From NCBI RefSeq assembly GCF_032335695.1, contig NZ_JACTOJ010000001.1, positions 62,001 to 126,000 of the forward strand: a DNA stretch of 64,000 nucleotides, given 5' to 3'. The notes beneath the pieces are model-generated. The model worked only from the letters and a program-made list of their open reading frames with translations, did no database searches and had not been told where the DNA came from. Origin of the DNA: JACTOJ01 sp032335695. GTDB lineage: Bacteria; Bacillota; Clostridia; Clostridiales; Clostridiaceae. The position numbers were made by a program, and so were the translations under genes. Positions 1 to 8,310 of the stretch are shown piece after piece (within the stretch, counting starts at the first letter, position 1; each line of letters opens with the position of its first letter).

Positions 1-2
1 AC

Positions 3-1034
3 TTTGAGAAAGGCAATACAATATCCAATATTTTCAGCAGCATACTTTCTGTAATTATTTTCTTATTTGTAGGAATGAAGGCATTGTATGGCACAATATC
101 CGTTGGGCAGATTATGCTTTACATAGGAGCTATAAATAATATATTTAAAAATGCTTCTGAAATAATTAATAGTATAAGCATTATAATCCCTTCAGACAGC
201 TATAGAGAAAAGCTATATAAATTTTTGGATTTGAATAGCGGTGGTAAAAATGAAAAAATTCGATTGGAAAAAGAATTTGAGAATAAATGTGAGATAGAAT
301 TTAAAAATGTAAGCTTTAAATATCCTGGTACGGACAAGTATGTGCTTAAGCATATAAATCTTAAATTTAAAGCTGGTAAAAGATTCGCTGTTGTAGGAAT
401 TAATGGTTCAGGAAAAACTACATTAATAAAGCTGCTGTTAGGGCTCTATGCTCCTACAGAAGGGGAGATAACCCTTAATGGAAAAAATATTGGAGATTAT
501 AAGTATGAAGAATATATGGATATTTTTTCTGTAGTGTTTCAAGATTTTAAATTGCTTTCTCTTACTCTTGGAGAAAATGTTGCAGCAGCAAGAGAATTTG
601 ATTCTGATGAAGTGAAGGCTTCCCTGCAGAAGGTTGGACTTTCTAAATTCTTAGAGAGAAATGATTTGGATACCTATCTTTATCGTGAATTTGATGAAAG
701 TGGTATTGAGATTTCAGGGGGAGAGGCTCAGAAGATTGCAATGGCAAGGGCTATATATAAAAAAGGGAAATTTATTGTGCTTGATGAGCCAACAGCAGCC
801 TTGGATCCAATTTCTGAATATGAAATATATTCAAAATTCAATACTATAATCGGAAATAATACTGCTGTATACATATCCCATAGATTATCTTCCTGTCGTT
901 TTTGCCATAATATCTGCGTAATTAACGAAGGAGAGCTGGTTCAGTGTGGGTCACATGAAGAACTTGTAGCGGATACTTCAGGCAAATACTATGAACTATG
1001 GACTTCTCAGGCTAAGTATTACAAAGAGAATTAA
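3..1034 (+). CDS. ABC exporter, fused membrane and ATPase domains (5' end outside window)
   Basis: The reading frame is open from the window edge, so the N-terminal membrane part is cut off; the first in-view residues are still hydrophobic (end of an ABC-exporter membrane domain). The ATPase domain follows, with Walker A GINGSGKTT (about nt 397-423), the Q-loop in VFQDF, signature ISGGEAQ (about nt 711-731), Walker B FIVLDEP and H-loop SHR. This is the layout of type IV half-exporters that pump peptides, lipids or drugs using ATP. The signature SGGEAQ departs from the usual SGGQ/SGGE-RQ form only slightly. The substrate cannot be told. Transcription runs into a perfect 19-bp inverted repeat at 1055-1101. 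Family assignment is secure; the partner half and function are unknown. Confidence 0.93.
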   Translation, partial: FEKGNTISNIFSSILSVIIFLFVGMKALYGTISVGQIMLYIGAINNIFKNASEIINSISIIIPSDSYREKLYKFLDLNSGGKNEKIRLEKEFENKCEIEFKNVSFKYPGTDKYVLKHINLKFKAGKRFAVVGINGSGKTTLIKLLLGLYAPTEGEITLNGKNIGDYKYEEYMDIFSVVFQDFKLLSLTLGENVAAAREFDSDEVKASLQKVGLSKFLERNDLDTYLYREFDESGIEISGGEAQKIAMARAIYKKGKFIVLDEPTAALDPISEYEIYSKFNTIIGNNTAVYISHRLSSCRFCHNICVINEGELVQCGSHEELVADTSGKYYELWTSQAKYYKEN

Positions 1035-1054
1035 ACAATTGCTTTTGGCTGCAA

Positions 1055-1107
1055 TTTAAAAGAATGTTGATATAAAAAAACAATATCAACATTCTTTTAA
1101 AACATAG
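1055..1107. terminator. Convergent terminator built from a repeat-family palindrome
   Basis: Two perfect 19-bp arms (1055-1073 and 1083-1101) surround a 9-nt A-rich loop between two convergent genes, so it can act as a terminator in both directions. The arms contain TTTAAAAGAATGTTGAT and the right arm is followed by AACATAG. These are the same end sequences seen in the large repeats at 16.95-17.25 kb and 48.07-48.55 kb, so this is probably a short relative of that family. Confidence 0.75.
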
Positions 1108-1121
1108 ACTAAAATATGCAC

Positions 1122-1706
1122 TTATTTTAAAGAATTATTCAGATACTCTACTAATTCTTTGTAGTTCTTATCAGCTAAAGGCTCCTTATCTTTTAAACCT
1201 TCTAGTTTACTGTTGTGCACAGAAATGTTTTCCTGGAAGCTTTCAACAGCTTCTAAAATAGCCTTTCTAAATAAAGGTATGGCATCAATTATTTTTTTGA
1301 TCCCATATACATATTCATCCTCGCTTATAGTAAAGCATTGAAATAAACCGGAAGTCAATCTGCCATCGGAAAATATATAAATATATCTGTCTCTCATTTC
1401 ATCTGATAGATCTACTTCAATTTTATGTTTATATAATCTAAATACAATATCGTCTTTTTTTATGAAAATAGGGAATATGGTTGAAAAAAGTGATACTACA
1501 CTTTCTTCTTCATCTACTAAGCCTGCAAAATCATTTTCGTTAAGCTTAGTTACTATCTCTTCAGTAAATATACTGTCTTTAATTTCTCTGCTTAATTTTA
1601 ACTTTAATTTTTGCTCTTTTCCTTCAATCAATAAGTTATCTATAGATTTAATCAGCTTATCAAAAGGATTTAATACCTTTGAAGATTTATTTTTATTATC
1701 ACTCAT
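1122..1706 (-). CDS. Protein of unknown function, 194 aa
   Basis: A charged, soluble protein with no signal peptide or membrane segment. The first 60 residues are Lys/Ser rich and probably helical (KLIKSIDNLLIEGKEQK). The middle has alternating beta-like hydrophobic stretches (VVSLFSTIFPIFIKKDDIVFRLY), and the end is a helical tail. A fair ribosome binding site (GGAGG in GAGGAGGTAATATT) lies just before ATG at 1706. It stands alone between a convergent ABC exporter and a co-directional AraC gene. I do not recognise a family and assign no function. Confidence 0.7.
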   Translation of the reverse strand: MSDNKNKSSKVLNPFDKLIKSIDNLLIEGKEQKLKLKLSREIKDSIFTEEIVTKLNENDFAGLVDEEESVVSLFSTIFPIFIKKDDIVFRLYKHKIEVDLSDEMRDRYIYIFSDGRLTSGLFQCFTISEDEYVYGIKKIIDAIPLFRKAILEAVESFQENISVHNSKLEGLKDKEPLADKNYKELVEYLNNSLK

Positions 1707-1790
1707 AATATTACCTCCTCGTATATTAATTTAACACATGTTTCAAAATAGTACAACCTTTGTAAGCCTTAAGCTTTAATTAAGGGCTAC

Positions 1791-1827
1791 GTTTTAAATC
1801 AGTGCTGATTTTACATGGATTTAAAAC
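1791..1827. repeat. Degenerate short palindromic repeat (type B) overlapping a gene end
   Basis: The sequence starts GTTTTAAATCAGTG and ends GGATTTAAAAC, matching the outer arms of the type B element found intact at 17204-17241, 27847-27885 and 48080-48117. It is preceded by GGGCTAC, like the GGCT-ending flanks of the other copies. The inner arms have decayed. The right arm supplies the last codons and the stop (1811-1813) of the AraC gene on the minus strand. Confidence 0.6.
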
Positions 1828-2674
1828 ATTCCTTTAGATAGTGTTTTGGAGTGATGCCTTTGTACTTTTTAAAGGTCTTAATAAAATAGCTGATATCATT
1901 AAAGCCGCAGTTCAAGGCAATTTCTGTTATGGAATCATTTGAAGAGACGAGCTGCTGACAGGCGCATTCCACCCTGTAATAATTTAAATAATCAATGGGG
2001 GAACGCTGTGTAATTTCTCGAAAAAATCGGCAGAAGTATTTTGGGGACATGCCAGCTGCTTTTGATAAATCATCCAAAGAGAGAGCTTCTGAATATCGTT
2101 GCTCAATAATAGTAATAACATTTTTAAATTGGCTTAATTTTTGCTGATTTTTAATAGTAATTTCCTTAGGAGTACTGTATAAATTGTTTTGAAGAATTAT
2201 TCCTAATAAGTGATATAAGGAACCTTTTGTAATAAATTCATATCCTAGCTTTTTATCTGCCATGGACTGAAATAAATAATTGCAGATTTGCTCTAAATCT
2301 GGAATGTGCGAAGGCAAATTTGGATATACAATTTTTGAATGATTTATGATGTCGTTTATTTGTCTTCCACAGATATTATTATCCTTTAAAAGAGATTTCA
2401 TATCAAACACTATGCATTCATAGATGCAATCTTTAGCTGTGCCTCCATGGAGAATGCCGTCCTGTATAAAGGCAATATCACCTTTGCCTAAGTTTAATTT
2501 ATTTCCATTTAGGGTTAGTAAAAATTCACCTTCAATAATTCTCAGCATTTCATACTCTGTATGCCAGTGGTAAGGCATATTATAACTAGGATGAGAAGGA
2601 GTTACATGGTAAAAGGCTATAGGAAAATCAAAAGTTCCATGCTGCCTCTGCTCTTTATAATCTATATATTTCAA
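1811..2674 (-). CDS. AraC-family regulator, probable L-fucose operon activator
   Basis: A 287-aa protein with an N-terminal cupin sugar-sensing domain (about residues 15-140; MPYHWHTEYEMLRIIEGEF) and two C-terminal AraC helix-turn-helix motifs (about 185-284; LSLDDLSKAAGMSPKYFCRFF and ITEIALNCGFNDISYFIKTFKK). It is divergent from fucI with a 138-bp shared intergenic region, the usual arrangement for a sugar-responsive activator of the facing operon. Control of the fucose genes is inferred from position. The last five residues and the stop codon are encoded by a decayed copy of the type B palindromic repeat, suggesting insertion of the repeat reshaped the C-terminus. Confidence 0.9.
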   Translation of the reverse strand: MKYIDYKEQRQHGTFDFPIAFYHVTPSHPSYNMPYHWHTEYEMLRIIEGEFLLTLNGNKLNLGKGDIAFIQDGILHGGTAKDCIYECIVFDMKSLLKDNNICGRQINDIINHSKIVYPNLPSHIPDLEQICNYLFQSMADKKLGYEFITKGSLYHLLGIILQNNLYSTPKEITIKNQQKLSQFKNVITIIEQRYSEALSLDDLSKAAGMSPKYFCRFFREITQRSPIDYLNYYRVECACQQLVSSNDSITEIALNCGFNDISYFIKTFKKYKGITPKHYLKECFKSM

Positions 2675-2812
2675 TATAAATCTCTCCTTATAAAAAAGTG
2701 AATATTATTATATATTTTGCTATTATAACACAAGAAATAGAACTTTTATGTGTGTATAATACAATTATAGTTAATAATAAATAATTTTTCTATAATTTTA
2801 GGAGGAAGGATT

Positions 2813-4606
2813 ATGACAAAGAGCAGATTGATAGGAGATTACCCCGTAATTGGAATCAGGCCAACCATAGACGGAAGAAGAGGCATTTTAAATGTTAGGC
2901 AATCTTTAGAGGAGCAAACCATGAATATGGCAAAGGCTGCAGCAGAGCTTTTTACTCAGAATTTAAAATATTCTAACGGTGAAAATGTAAAGGTTGTCAT
3001 AGCAGATACTACTATAGGGCGTGTGGCAGAAGCAGCGGCTTGCGCAGCTAAATTTAAAAAGGAGGGAGTAGATATTACTGTAACTGTCACTCCCTGCTGG
3101 TGCTATGGTGCAGAAACTATGGACATGGATCCAATGACTATTAAGGCAGTTTGGGGCTTTAATGGCACAGAAAGGCCTGGTGCAGTTTATTTAGCTTCAG
3201 TGTTAGCTACACATGCACAAAAGGGATTGCCTGCCTTTGGAATATACGGACATGATGTTCAAGATGCAGACAGCACAGAAATACCTGAAGATGTAAAAGA
3301 AAAACTATTAAGGTTCGGAAGAGCTGCTGTTGCAGCTGCATCCATGAGAGGAAAGTCTTATTTGCAGCTTGGCTCAATTTGTATGGGAATAGGTGGTTCG
3401 ATAATAGACCCCTCATTTATAGAAGAATATCTTGGTATGAGAGTAGAATCTGTAGATGAAGTAGAGATAATAAGAAGAATGACAGAAGGAATTTATGAGG
3501 AGGAAGAGTTTAAAAAAGCATTAGCATGGACAAAAGAAAAATGCAAGGAAGGCTTTGATAAAAATCCAGCAGGAGTTCAAAAGACAAAAGAGCAGAAGGA
3601 AGCTGACTGGGAGTTTGTTGTTAAGATGATGTGCATTATCAAGGATTTAATGAATGGAAATGAAAAACTTCCAGAGGGCAGCGAAGAGGAGAAGGTGGGA
3701 CACAACGCTATTGCAGCAGGGTTCCAGGGACAGAGACAATGGACAGATTTCTATCCAAACTGCGATTTTGCAGAGGCACTTTTAAATACTTCTTTTGATT
3801 GGAATGGCGCCAGAGAGCCATATGTTTTAGCTACGGAAAATGACGTGCTTAACGGTATAGGAATGCTATTTGGAAAATTGTTAACCAATAAAGCTCAGAT
3901 TTTTGCTGATGTTCGCACATATTGGAGTCCTGAGGCAGTAAAGAAAGCCACTGGATATGAGTTAGAAGGAGTGGCAAAGGAAGCTGGTGGCTTCATTCAC
4001 TTAATTAATTCAGGAGCAGCTTGCTTGGATGCTTCTGGAGAGGCAAAGGATGAGAAGGGTAAGGGCATAATGAAGGCTTGGTATGATATTACTGAAGAGG
4101 ATCAGGAAGCTATTTTGAAGGCAACTACCTGGAATGCTGCTGATAACGGCTATTTTAGAGGGGGCGGCTTCTCTTCAAGATTTTTAACTAGGGCCGAAAT
4201 GCCTGCAACAATGCTTAGAGTGAATCTTGTAAAGGGATTAGGTCCAGTGGTTCAATTAGTAGAAGGCTATACTGTAAAGCTTCCAGAGGAAGTGTCTGAT
4301 AAGCTGTGGAGAAGAACAGACTACACTTGGCCATGCACTTGGTTTGCACCAAGAACTACAGGGGAAGGAGCTTTCAAAACAGCTTATGACGTTATGAATA
4401 ATTGGGGTGCTAATCACGGAGCAATAAGTTACGGGCATATTGGTGCAGATATTATTACTTTATGCTCTATTCTGAGAATTCCAGTTAGCATGCACAATGT
4501 ACCAGAAGAGAAAATATTCCGTCCAGCAGCTTGGAATGCTTTTGGAATGGATAAAGAAGGACAAGATTATAGAGCTTGCTCAGTTTATGGGCCAATGTAT
4601 GAATAA
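2813..4606 (+). CDS. fucI: L-fucose isomerase
   Basis: At 597 aa this is close to the usual length of FucI (about 590). It converts L-fucose to L-fuculose in the cytoplasm, using Mn2+, and family members also act on D-arabinose. The metal and catalytic positions are present: E342 in ATENDVLNG, D366 in IFADVRTYW, and H535 in NWGANHG. Start ATG 2813 follows a clear AGGAGG. It is the first gene of a tight four-gene set (isomerase, kinase, mutarotase, aldolase), which supports L-fucose as the substrate. Confidence 0.96.
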   Translation: MTKSRLIGDYPVIGIRPTIDGRRGILNVRQSLEEQTMNMAKAAAELFTQNLKYSNGENVKVVIADTTIGRVAEAAACAAKFKKEGVDITVTVTPCWCYGAETMDMDPMTIKAVWGFNGTERPGAVYLASVLATHAQKGLPAFGIYGHDVQDADSTEIPEDVKEKLLRFGRAAVAAASMRGKSYLQLGSICMGIGGSIIDPSFIEEYLGMRVESVDEVEIIRRMTEGIYEEEEFKKALAWTKEKCKEGFDKNPAGVQKTKEQKEADWEFVVKMMCIIKDLMNGNEKLPEGSEEEKVGHNAIAAGFQGQRQWTDFYPNCDFAEALLNTSFDWNGAREPYVLATENDVLNGIGMLFGKLLTNKAQIFADVRTYWSPEAVKKATGYELEGVAKEAGGFIHLINSGAACLDASGEAKDEKGKGIMKAWYDITEEDQEAILKATTWNAADNGYFRGGGFSSRFLTRAEMPATMLRVNLVKGLGPVVQLVEGYTVKLPEEVSDKLWRRTDYTWPCTWFAPRTTGEGAFKTAYDVMNNWGANHGAISYGHIGADIITLCSILRIPVSMHNVPEEKIFRPAAWNAFGMDKEGQDYRACSVYGPMYE

Positions 4607-4625
4607 TTTTAGCAGGTGTGCTTGT

Positions 4626-6110
4626 ATGGAGAGAAGAAATTTAATAAAAAAAGCATTAGCTTTTGATATTGGAGCCTCTAGCGGAAGAGCTATGCTGGGG
4701 ACTTTCGATGGAAAAAGCATCAATGTTGAAGAGATTCATAGATTTTCCAATGATCCTGTGATCTTAAATGGAATCATGTACTGGGATGTGCTTAGATTAA
4801 TGTTTGAGATTAAGCAAAGCTTAGTAAAGGCAAAAAAGTACGGAAAAATTGATACCATAGGTGTAGACACCTGGGGTGTAGATTTTGGGCTGTTAGACAA
4901 GGAAGGAAGCCTATTGGAAAATCCAGTGCATTATAGAGATAGAAGGACTGAAGGCATGCTGGAAAAAAGCTTTAAAAAACTTAGGAAGGAGGAGTTTTAT
5001 TCTATAACTGGGAACCAATTTATGGAGATAAATACAGCCTTCCAGCTTTTATCCATAAAAGAAAATAGAGAGTATCTGCTTGAAAGAGCTGATACCCTGT
5101 TGCTGATTCCAGATTTGATTAATTATTTTCTTACTGGTAAAAAGGCTTCTGAATATTCCATTGCCTCCACTACTCAGCTTTTTCAGCTTAAGAATAGAAA
5201 TTGGTCACACAAGGTTATAGAGGCTTTAGAATTACCTAAGGGCTTGTTTACTCAAATAATTCCTAGCGGTACTGTTATAGGAAATTTGTCAGATGACATA
5301 ATAAGTGAACTTCAGATAGCCAATTCAGAAGTAATAGCTGTTGCAGGTCATGATACTCAAAGCGCATTGGCAGCGGTTCCAGCAGAGCATAAGGATTTCA
5401 TATTTTTAAGCTGCGGAACTTGGTCACTTTTGGGAACGGAGTTAGAGAAACCTATTATTAATAAAAAATCAAGTAAATACAATATTACCAATGAGGGAGC
5501 CTATGGGGGAAAGGTATCTTTTCTGAAAAATATTATTGGGCTTTGGCTCATACAGGAAAGCAGAAGGCAGTGGATTAGAGAGGGAAAGGAGCTTAGCTTC
5601 AGTGAATTAGAAAAATTGGCTCAGCAATCCAAGCCCTTTAAATGTTTTATAGATCCGGATGATGATTTATTCGTTCCAGCAGGGAATATACCTGAAAGGA
5701 TAAGAGAATATTGCAGGAAAGCAGGGCAGGAAATTCCTGAAAGTGAAGGAGAAATAGTAAGGTGTATAGATGAAAGCCTGGCTATGAAATACAAATTTTC
5801 TTTAGAACAGATAGAAGAATGTACGGAGAAAAAATATGGCACTATCTATATGGTAGGCGGAGGCATACAAAGCGGTTTATTGTGTCAGTTTACGGCTAAT
5901 GCATGCGGCTGTCAGGTTTCAGCAGGTCCTGTGGAAGCTACAGTCTTTGGAAATATAGCCATTCAGCTGATGGCTAAGAAAGAAATAAATACTATTCAGG
6001 AAGCAAGAGAAATCATAAGGAATTCTGAAAATATAATTTATTATAACCCAGAGGAGGAAGAACTTTGGAATAAGGTCTATAAGAGGTTTAAGGAGGCAAC
6101 AAAGTGCTAA
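4626..6110 (+). CDS. FGGY sugar kinase, L-fuculokinase role (RhaB-like)
   Basis: A 494-aa FGGY kinase. The N-terminal phosphate-binding segment reads AFDIGASSGRAML, and TWGVDFGLLD, AVAGHDTQSA and MVGGGIQSGLLC are also family motifs. By sequence it resembles rhamnulokinase RhaB more than E. coli FucK, but its place between fucI and fucU implies L-fuculose phosphorylation with ATP. I chose ATG 4626: the frame extends upstream into fucI, but the conserved region begins at once after 4626. The ribosome binding site is weak (GCAGGTG), so translation may be coupled to fucI, which ends 20 nt earlier. ATG 4599 is the alternative. Confidence 0.9.
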   Translation: MERRNLIKKALAFDIGASSGRAMLGTFDGKSINVEEIHRFSNDPVILNGIMYWDVLRLMFEIKQSLVKAKKYGKIDTIGVDTWGVDFGLLDKEGSLLENPVHYRDRRTEGMLEKSFKKLRKEEFYSITGNQFMEINTAFQLLSIKENREYLLERADTLLLIPDLINYFLTGKKASEYSIASTTQLFQLKNRNWSHKVIEALELPKGLFTQIIPSGTVIGNLSDDIISELQIANSEVIAVAGHDTQSALAAVPAEHKDFIFLSCGTWSLLGTELEKPIINKKSSKYNITNEGAYGGKVSFLKNIIGLWLIQESRRQWIREGKELSFSELEKLAQQSKPFKCFIDPDDDLFVPAGNIPERIREYCRKAGQEIPESEGEIVRCIDESLAMKYKFSLEQIEECTEKKYGTIYMVGGGIQSGLLCQFTANACGCQVSAGPVEATVFGNIAIQLMAKKEINTIQEAREIIRNSENIIYYNPEEEELWNKVYKRFKEATKC

Positions 6111-6541
6111 AAGGAATACCTAAAATTTTATCACCTCAGCTTTTAAAGGTTTTATGCGAGATGGGACACAGCGATAGGATTGTGATATCCGATGGAAATT
6201 TTCCAGCAGAAACTATGGGAAAAGATGCTATTGTTATTCGCTGTGATGGACATAACATTCCAGAATTATTAGATGCTATTTTAACTGTATTTCCCCTAGA
6301 TACTTATGTGGAAAAGCCAGTGAACTTAATGGAAGTGGTATCTGGAGATCCAGTGAAGACTCCTATATGGGATACTTATAAGGAAATAATAAAAAAACAT
6401 GACGAAAGAGGAGCAGAAGCTGTAGGGAATATAGAAAGATTTGCTTTCTATGAAGAAGCCAAAAAGGCTTATGCCATTATAGCTACGGGTGAAAAAGCAT
6501 TGTACGCAAATATAATGCTTCAAAAAGGAGTAATGCTTTAA
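6104..6541 (+). CDS. fucU: L-fucose mutarotase
   Basis: A 145-aa RbsD/FucU-family protein. It interconverts alpha and beta anomers of L-fucose, feeding the anomer used by FucI. The family start (MLKGIPKILSPQLLKVLCEMGHSDRIVI) and the catalytic His in MGHSD are visible. The start is GTG at 6104, overlapping the kinase stop by 7 nt, with a perfect AGGAGG at 6091-6096. The overlap shows tight translational coupling inside the fucose operon. Confidence 0.95.
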   Translation: MLKGIPKILSPQLLKVLCEMGHSDRIVISDGNFPAETMGKDAIVIRCDGHNIPELLDAILTVFPLDTYVEKPVNLMEVVSGDPVKTPIWDTYKEIIKKHDERGAEAVGNIERFAFYEEAKKAYAIIATGEKALYANIMLQKGVML

Positions 6542-6572
6542 GCAGCTTCTACAATTGAAAGGAGAATTAATT

Positions 6573-7259
6573 ATGGAATACATGGAAATAAGAGAACAGA
6601 TTTGTGATGTTTGTCATAAAATGTGGCAGCTGGGCTGGGTGGCAGCAAATGATGGAAATGTATCATTTAAGCTTCAGGATGGTACTTTTTTAGCTACACC
6701 TACAGGTATTAGCAAAAGTTTTATCACTCCAGAAAAATTAGTTCATATAGATGAAAATGGGGAGGTTATTGATGGGCAGCCTGGAGCAAAACCTTCTTCA
6801 GAGATAAAAATGCATTTAAGATGTTATAAGGAAAGAGAAGATGTAGGAGCAGTGGTACATGCGCATCCGCCAACAGCTACAGGCTTTGCAGTGGCTCATT
6901 TAGATTTGGATCGTTACACTATGATTGAAACTGTAATTGCCATTGGGTCTATTCCAGTTACGCCTTATGGAACACCTTCTACTTATGAAGTCCCAGATGC
7001 CATTGCACCATATTTAAAGGAACATGATGTACTATTACTTGCCAATCATGGCGCATTGACAGTAGGAGCTGATTTGATAACAGCTTATTATAGGATGGAA
7101 ACCTTGGAGTTATTTGCTAAGATAAGCTTAACTGCTCATTTGCTTGGAGGTGAGAAAGAAATTTCAAGGGAGAACATAGACAGGCTTGTTGGAATGAGGG
7201 GTAAATATGGGGTTACAGGGAGGCATCCAGGTTTTAAAAGATATAGAAAAGAGAAATAG
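6573..7259 (+). CDS. fucA: Class II aldolase, L-fuculose-1-phosphate aldolase
   Basis: A 228-aa class II aldolase/adducin family protein that splits L-fuculose 1-phosphate into dihydroxyacetone phosphate and L-lactaldehyde. The zinc site is visible: E in KPSSEIKMH, HxH in VVHAHPP, and a third His in LLANHGALTVG. ATG 6573 lies 8 nt after AAAGGAG; an upstream in-frame TTG at 6555 precedes that site and is unlikely. It ends the fucose operon before a terminator hairpin. No lactaldehyde reductase, propanediol genes or fucose transporter are next to it. Confidence 0.93.
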   Translation: MEYMEIREQICDVCHKMWQLGWVAANDGNVSFKLQDGTFLATPTGISKSFITPEKLVHIDENGEVIDGQPGAKPSSEIKMHLRCYKEREDVGAVVHAHPPTATGFAVAHLDLDRYTMIETVIAIGSIPVTPYGTPSTYEVPDAIAPYLKEHDVLLLANHGALTVGADLITAYYRMETLELFAKISLTAHLLGGEKEISRENIDRLVGMRGKYGVTGRHPGFKRYRKEK

Positions 7260-7267
7260 CAATGTTT

Positions 7268-7304
7268 ACAAAATTCCTCTTACTTAGGTAGGAGGAATTT
7301 TTGT
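7268..7304. terminator. Convergent terminator after the fucose operon
   Basis: ACAAAATTCCTC and GAGGAATTTTTGT form a 12-bp stem with a short loop, with T/A tracts on both sides. It lies between fucA (plus) and the second AraC gene (minus) and can serve both. Confidence 0.8.
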
Positions 7305-7317
7305 GAGGAAAATAAAT

Positions 7318-8214
7318 TTATATATTGTTTAAATAGGTTCTATAGTAAGCATTTCTAAATTCAGTAGGGGTCAAGTTCTCATATTCCTTAAAAAGCTTCA
7401 TAAAATATTTTTCGCTCTTGAAACCGCAGAGGTAGGCAATTTCTTTAATGCTTTCTTCGGATTTTGTGAGCAGTTCCTTTGATCTAGCTACCCTCATGCC
7501 ATTAATATATTTTAAGGTGCTTACTCCTAAATATTTCTTAAATAATCTGGTGAGATAATCCTCATTAAAATTAAATTTAAAAGCTATTTCTTTTACAGAG
7601 AAATCCTTATTTAAATTCATTCTAATCCATTGGAGAATACTTATAAATTTTTTATCATGGATATTTTTTCCCTCTAAAGCATTAAAATTAAGATCTATTA
7701 CCTCCTGGGTAAGTTCTATAAGCAATAAAGTAGTTAGATAATCTGAGGCAAGCTTTGAATAGTAATTAGATTGAGTTATATGAAGCAGCTGCCTAAATTG
7801 TATTATTATCTTTTCTATGTTTTCTAGGGTGAAAAAAGCAGGTAGAGCTATGCTTTCCTTTACTTTGCTGAAATAGGGGCTTGCAGGAAGAGGGGATAAT
7901 TCCATTAAGGCATCCTTTTCTTGAAGAATACTATACTCATCCTTGCATAAGAAGTGCAGCCAATAAAAGGAGGTTCCCGCGTTGGAAGGGTAATAGCCTT
8001 GATGAATATGCCCAGGAAGCAGAAGGAGAACCTTACCAGGTGTAACTTCATATTTTTCATTATCCTGCTGTATAAAGGCAGAGCCTTTTATGCCAATGAT
8101 AATTTCAAAATTGTCATTGGTTCTTTTCATATGAGTCCAATTTTCTTCAGCTATAAAATGCCCGCAGCCAACAAAATTAACGGGAGTGGATATTTTAGCC
8201 TTTAAATAATTCAT
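7318..8214 (-). CDS. AraC-family regulator facing the GH127 gene
   Basis: About 298 aa: an N-terminal cupin (about residues 10-130, with the metal/sugar-pocket segment LLLPGHIHQGYYP) and a C-terminal AraC DNA-binding domain (about 190-295; FSVKEIAFKFNFNEDYLTRLFKKY and IKEIAYLCGFKSEKYFMKLFKEY). I prefer ATG 8214, which sits 11 nt after AGGTGG; a longer GTG start at 8229 would bury that site. It is divergent from the beta-L-arabinofuranosidase and probably controls it in response to arabinose-containing sugars; that is inference from position. Confidence 0.9.
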   Translation of the reverse strand: MNYLKAKISTPVNFVGCGHFIAEENWTHMKRTNDNFEIIIGIKGSAFIQQDNEKYEVTPGKVLLLLPGHIHQGYYPSNAGTSFYWLHFLCKDEYSILQEKDALMELSPLPASPYFSKVKESIALPAFFTLENIEKIIIQFRQLLHITQSNYYSKLASDYLTTLLLIELTQEVIDLNFNALEGKNIHDKKFISILQWIRMNLNKDFSVKEIAFKFNFNEDYLTRLFKKYLGVSTLKYINGMRVARSKELLTKSEESIKEIAYLCGFKSEKYFMKLFKEYENLTPTEFRNAYYRTYLNNI

Positions 8215-8310
8215 GTCGGATTTCACCACCTAATATACTTTTTCAGCAGTTGTTGCCTATATGAAAACATTATAACATAAGAGTATAGATTGTAGTTAGG
8301 AGGATTTAAA

